A stretch of 15,044 bases of DNA, taken from Planctomycetota bacterium. GTDB taxonomy: Bacteria; Planctomycetota; Phycisphaerae; WQYP01. The stretch lies in the NCBI GenBank assembly GCA_021798635.1, contig JAJZGH010000108.1, forward strand, positions 1-15,044, read 5' to 3'. A program made the position numbers and the translations under genes. The notes under the pieces were generated by a model. That model had not been told where the DNA came from. It searched no databases and saw only the letters and a list, made by a program, of their open reading frames with translations. Position 1 is the first letter of the stretch, and each line of letters starts with the position of its first letter. Below are positions 14,916 to 15,044 of the stretch, piece by piece.

Positions 14916-15044
14916 TTATTCGGTGCCACTGAAGTTGTTCAATGTCTGTCGCATGGCCGAAGCGGGAGTATTGCTGTAAACCCGGCCGCCAATGCGATTG
15001 ACGATGTGCGCGATCTGGCTACCCTTTTTTCCATTGAGCCAGAT
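14916..15044 (-). CDS. C-terminal fragment of an unidentified protein (5' end off window)
   Basis: Hand translation from the right edge gives 42 codons in one open frame ending in TAA at 14916-14918. It begins I-W-L-N-G-K-K-G, has V-N-R-I-G-G-R-V-Y-S-N-T-P in the middle and ends N-F-S-G-T-E. It is hydrophilic and I do not recognise it. It converges with the plus-strand membrane protein gene, with 19 nt between the stop codons and no obvious terminator. It could also be chance, since only the tail is visible. Confidence 0.4.
   Translation of the reverse strand: MWLNGKKGSQIAHIVNRIGGRVYSNTPASAMRQTLNNFSGTE

Noticed and set aside
1..15044. CRISPR arrays, tRNA or rRNA genes, integrases or transposases
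   Set aside because: None seen: no regularly spaced direct repeats, no cloverleaf-type motifs in the gaps, and no recombinase motifs in any frame inspected.

Overview
This window holds most of an aerobic respiratory operon on the minus strand. It encodes a complete Alternative Complex III (ACIII, quinol:cytochrome c oxidoreductase) followed by the first genes of a caa3-type cytochrome c oxidase. The presence of ACIII, the moderate GC content, a secreted GH30-like glycosidase and a divergent multi-pass membrane protein would fit a heterotrophic aerobic bacterium. Planctomycetota (Phycisphaerae-like) is my best guess, but Verrucomicrobiota or Acidobacteriota cannot be excluded from sequence reading alone.

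Layout, in transcription order (right to left): actA (pentaheme c, 13199-12471), actB (Fe-S/molybdopterin-like, 12483-9367), actC (NrfD-like, 9296-7851), actD (DUF3341, 7818-7243), actE (monoheme c, 7238-6483), actF (NrfD-like, 6466-5165) and a membrane-anchored monoheme c protein (5157-4363). A 323-nt gap with no clear gene follows, then a secreted GH30-like glycoside hydrolase (4039-2579) that ends inside a strong inverted repeat. A 377-nt stretch follows with a good extended -10 promoter and a doubtful small ORF. The strand ends with a SCO-type copper chaperone (2201-1284) and coxB (1277 to the left edge, cut off). To the right of actA lies a 449-nt intergenic region with a candidate promoter and two dyads. 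Beyond it a plus-strand, uncharacterised polytopic membrane protein runs divergently (13649-14896), and the tail of a minus-strand gene enters from the right edge (15044-14916).

How it works together: ActC/ActF should oxidise menaquinol or ubiquinol, and ActB Fe-S clusters and ActA/ActE hemes carry the electrons outward. The anchored cytochrome and the heme domains fused to CoxB pass them to the CuA site of the oxidase, which SCO helps to metallate. CoxB carries not one but two C-terminal cytochrome c domains, and the second is closely similar to the domain of the free anchored cytochrome encoded just after actF. This suggests a built-in electron relay between ACIII and the oxidase. The other notable point is the carbohydrate-active gene sitting inside this otherwise purely respiratory gene run, with a mobile-looking repeat at its 3' end and a fresh promoter before SCO-coxB.
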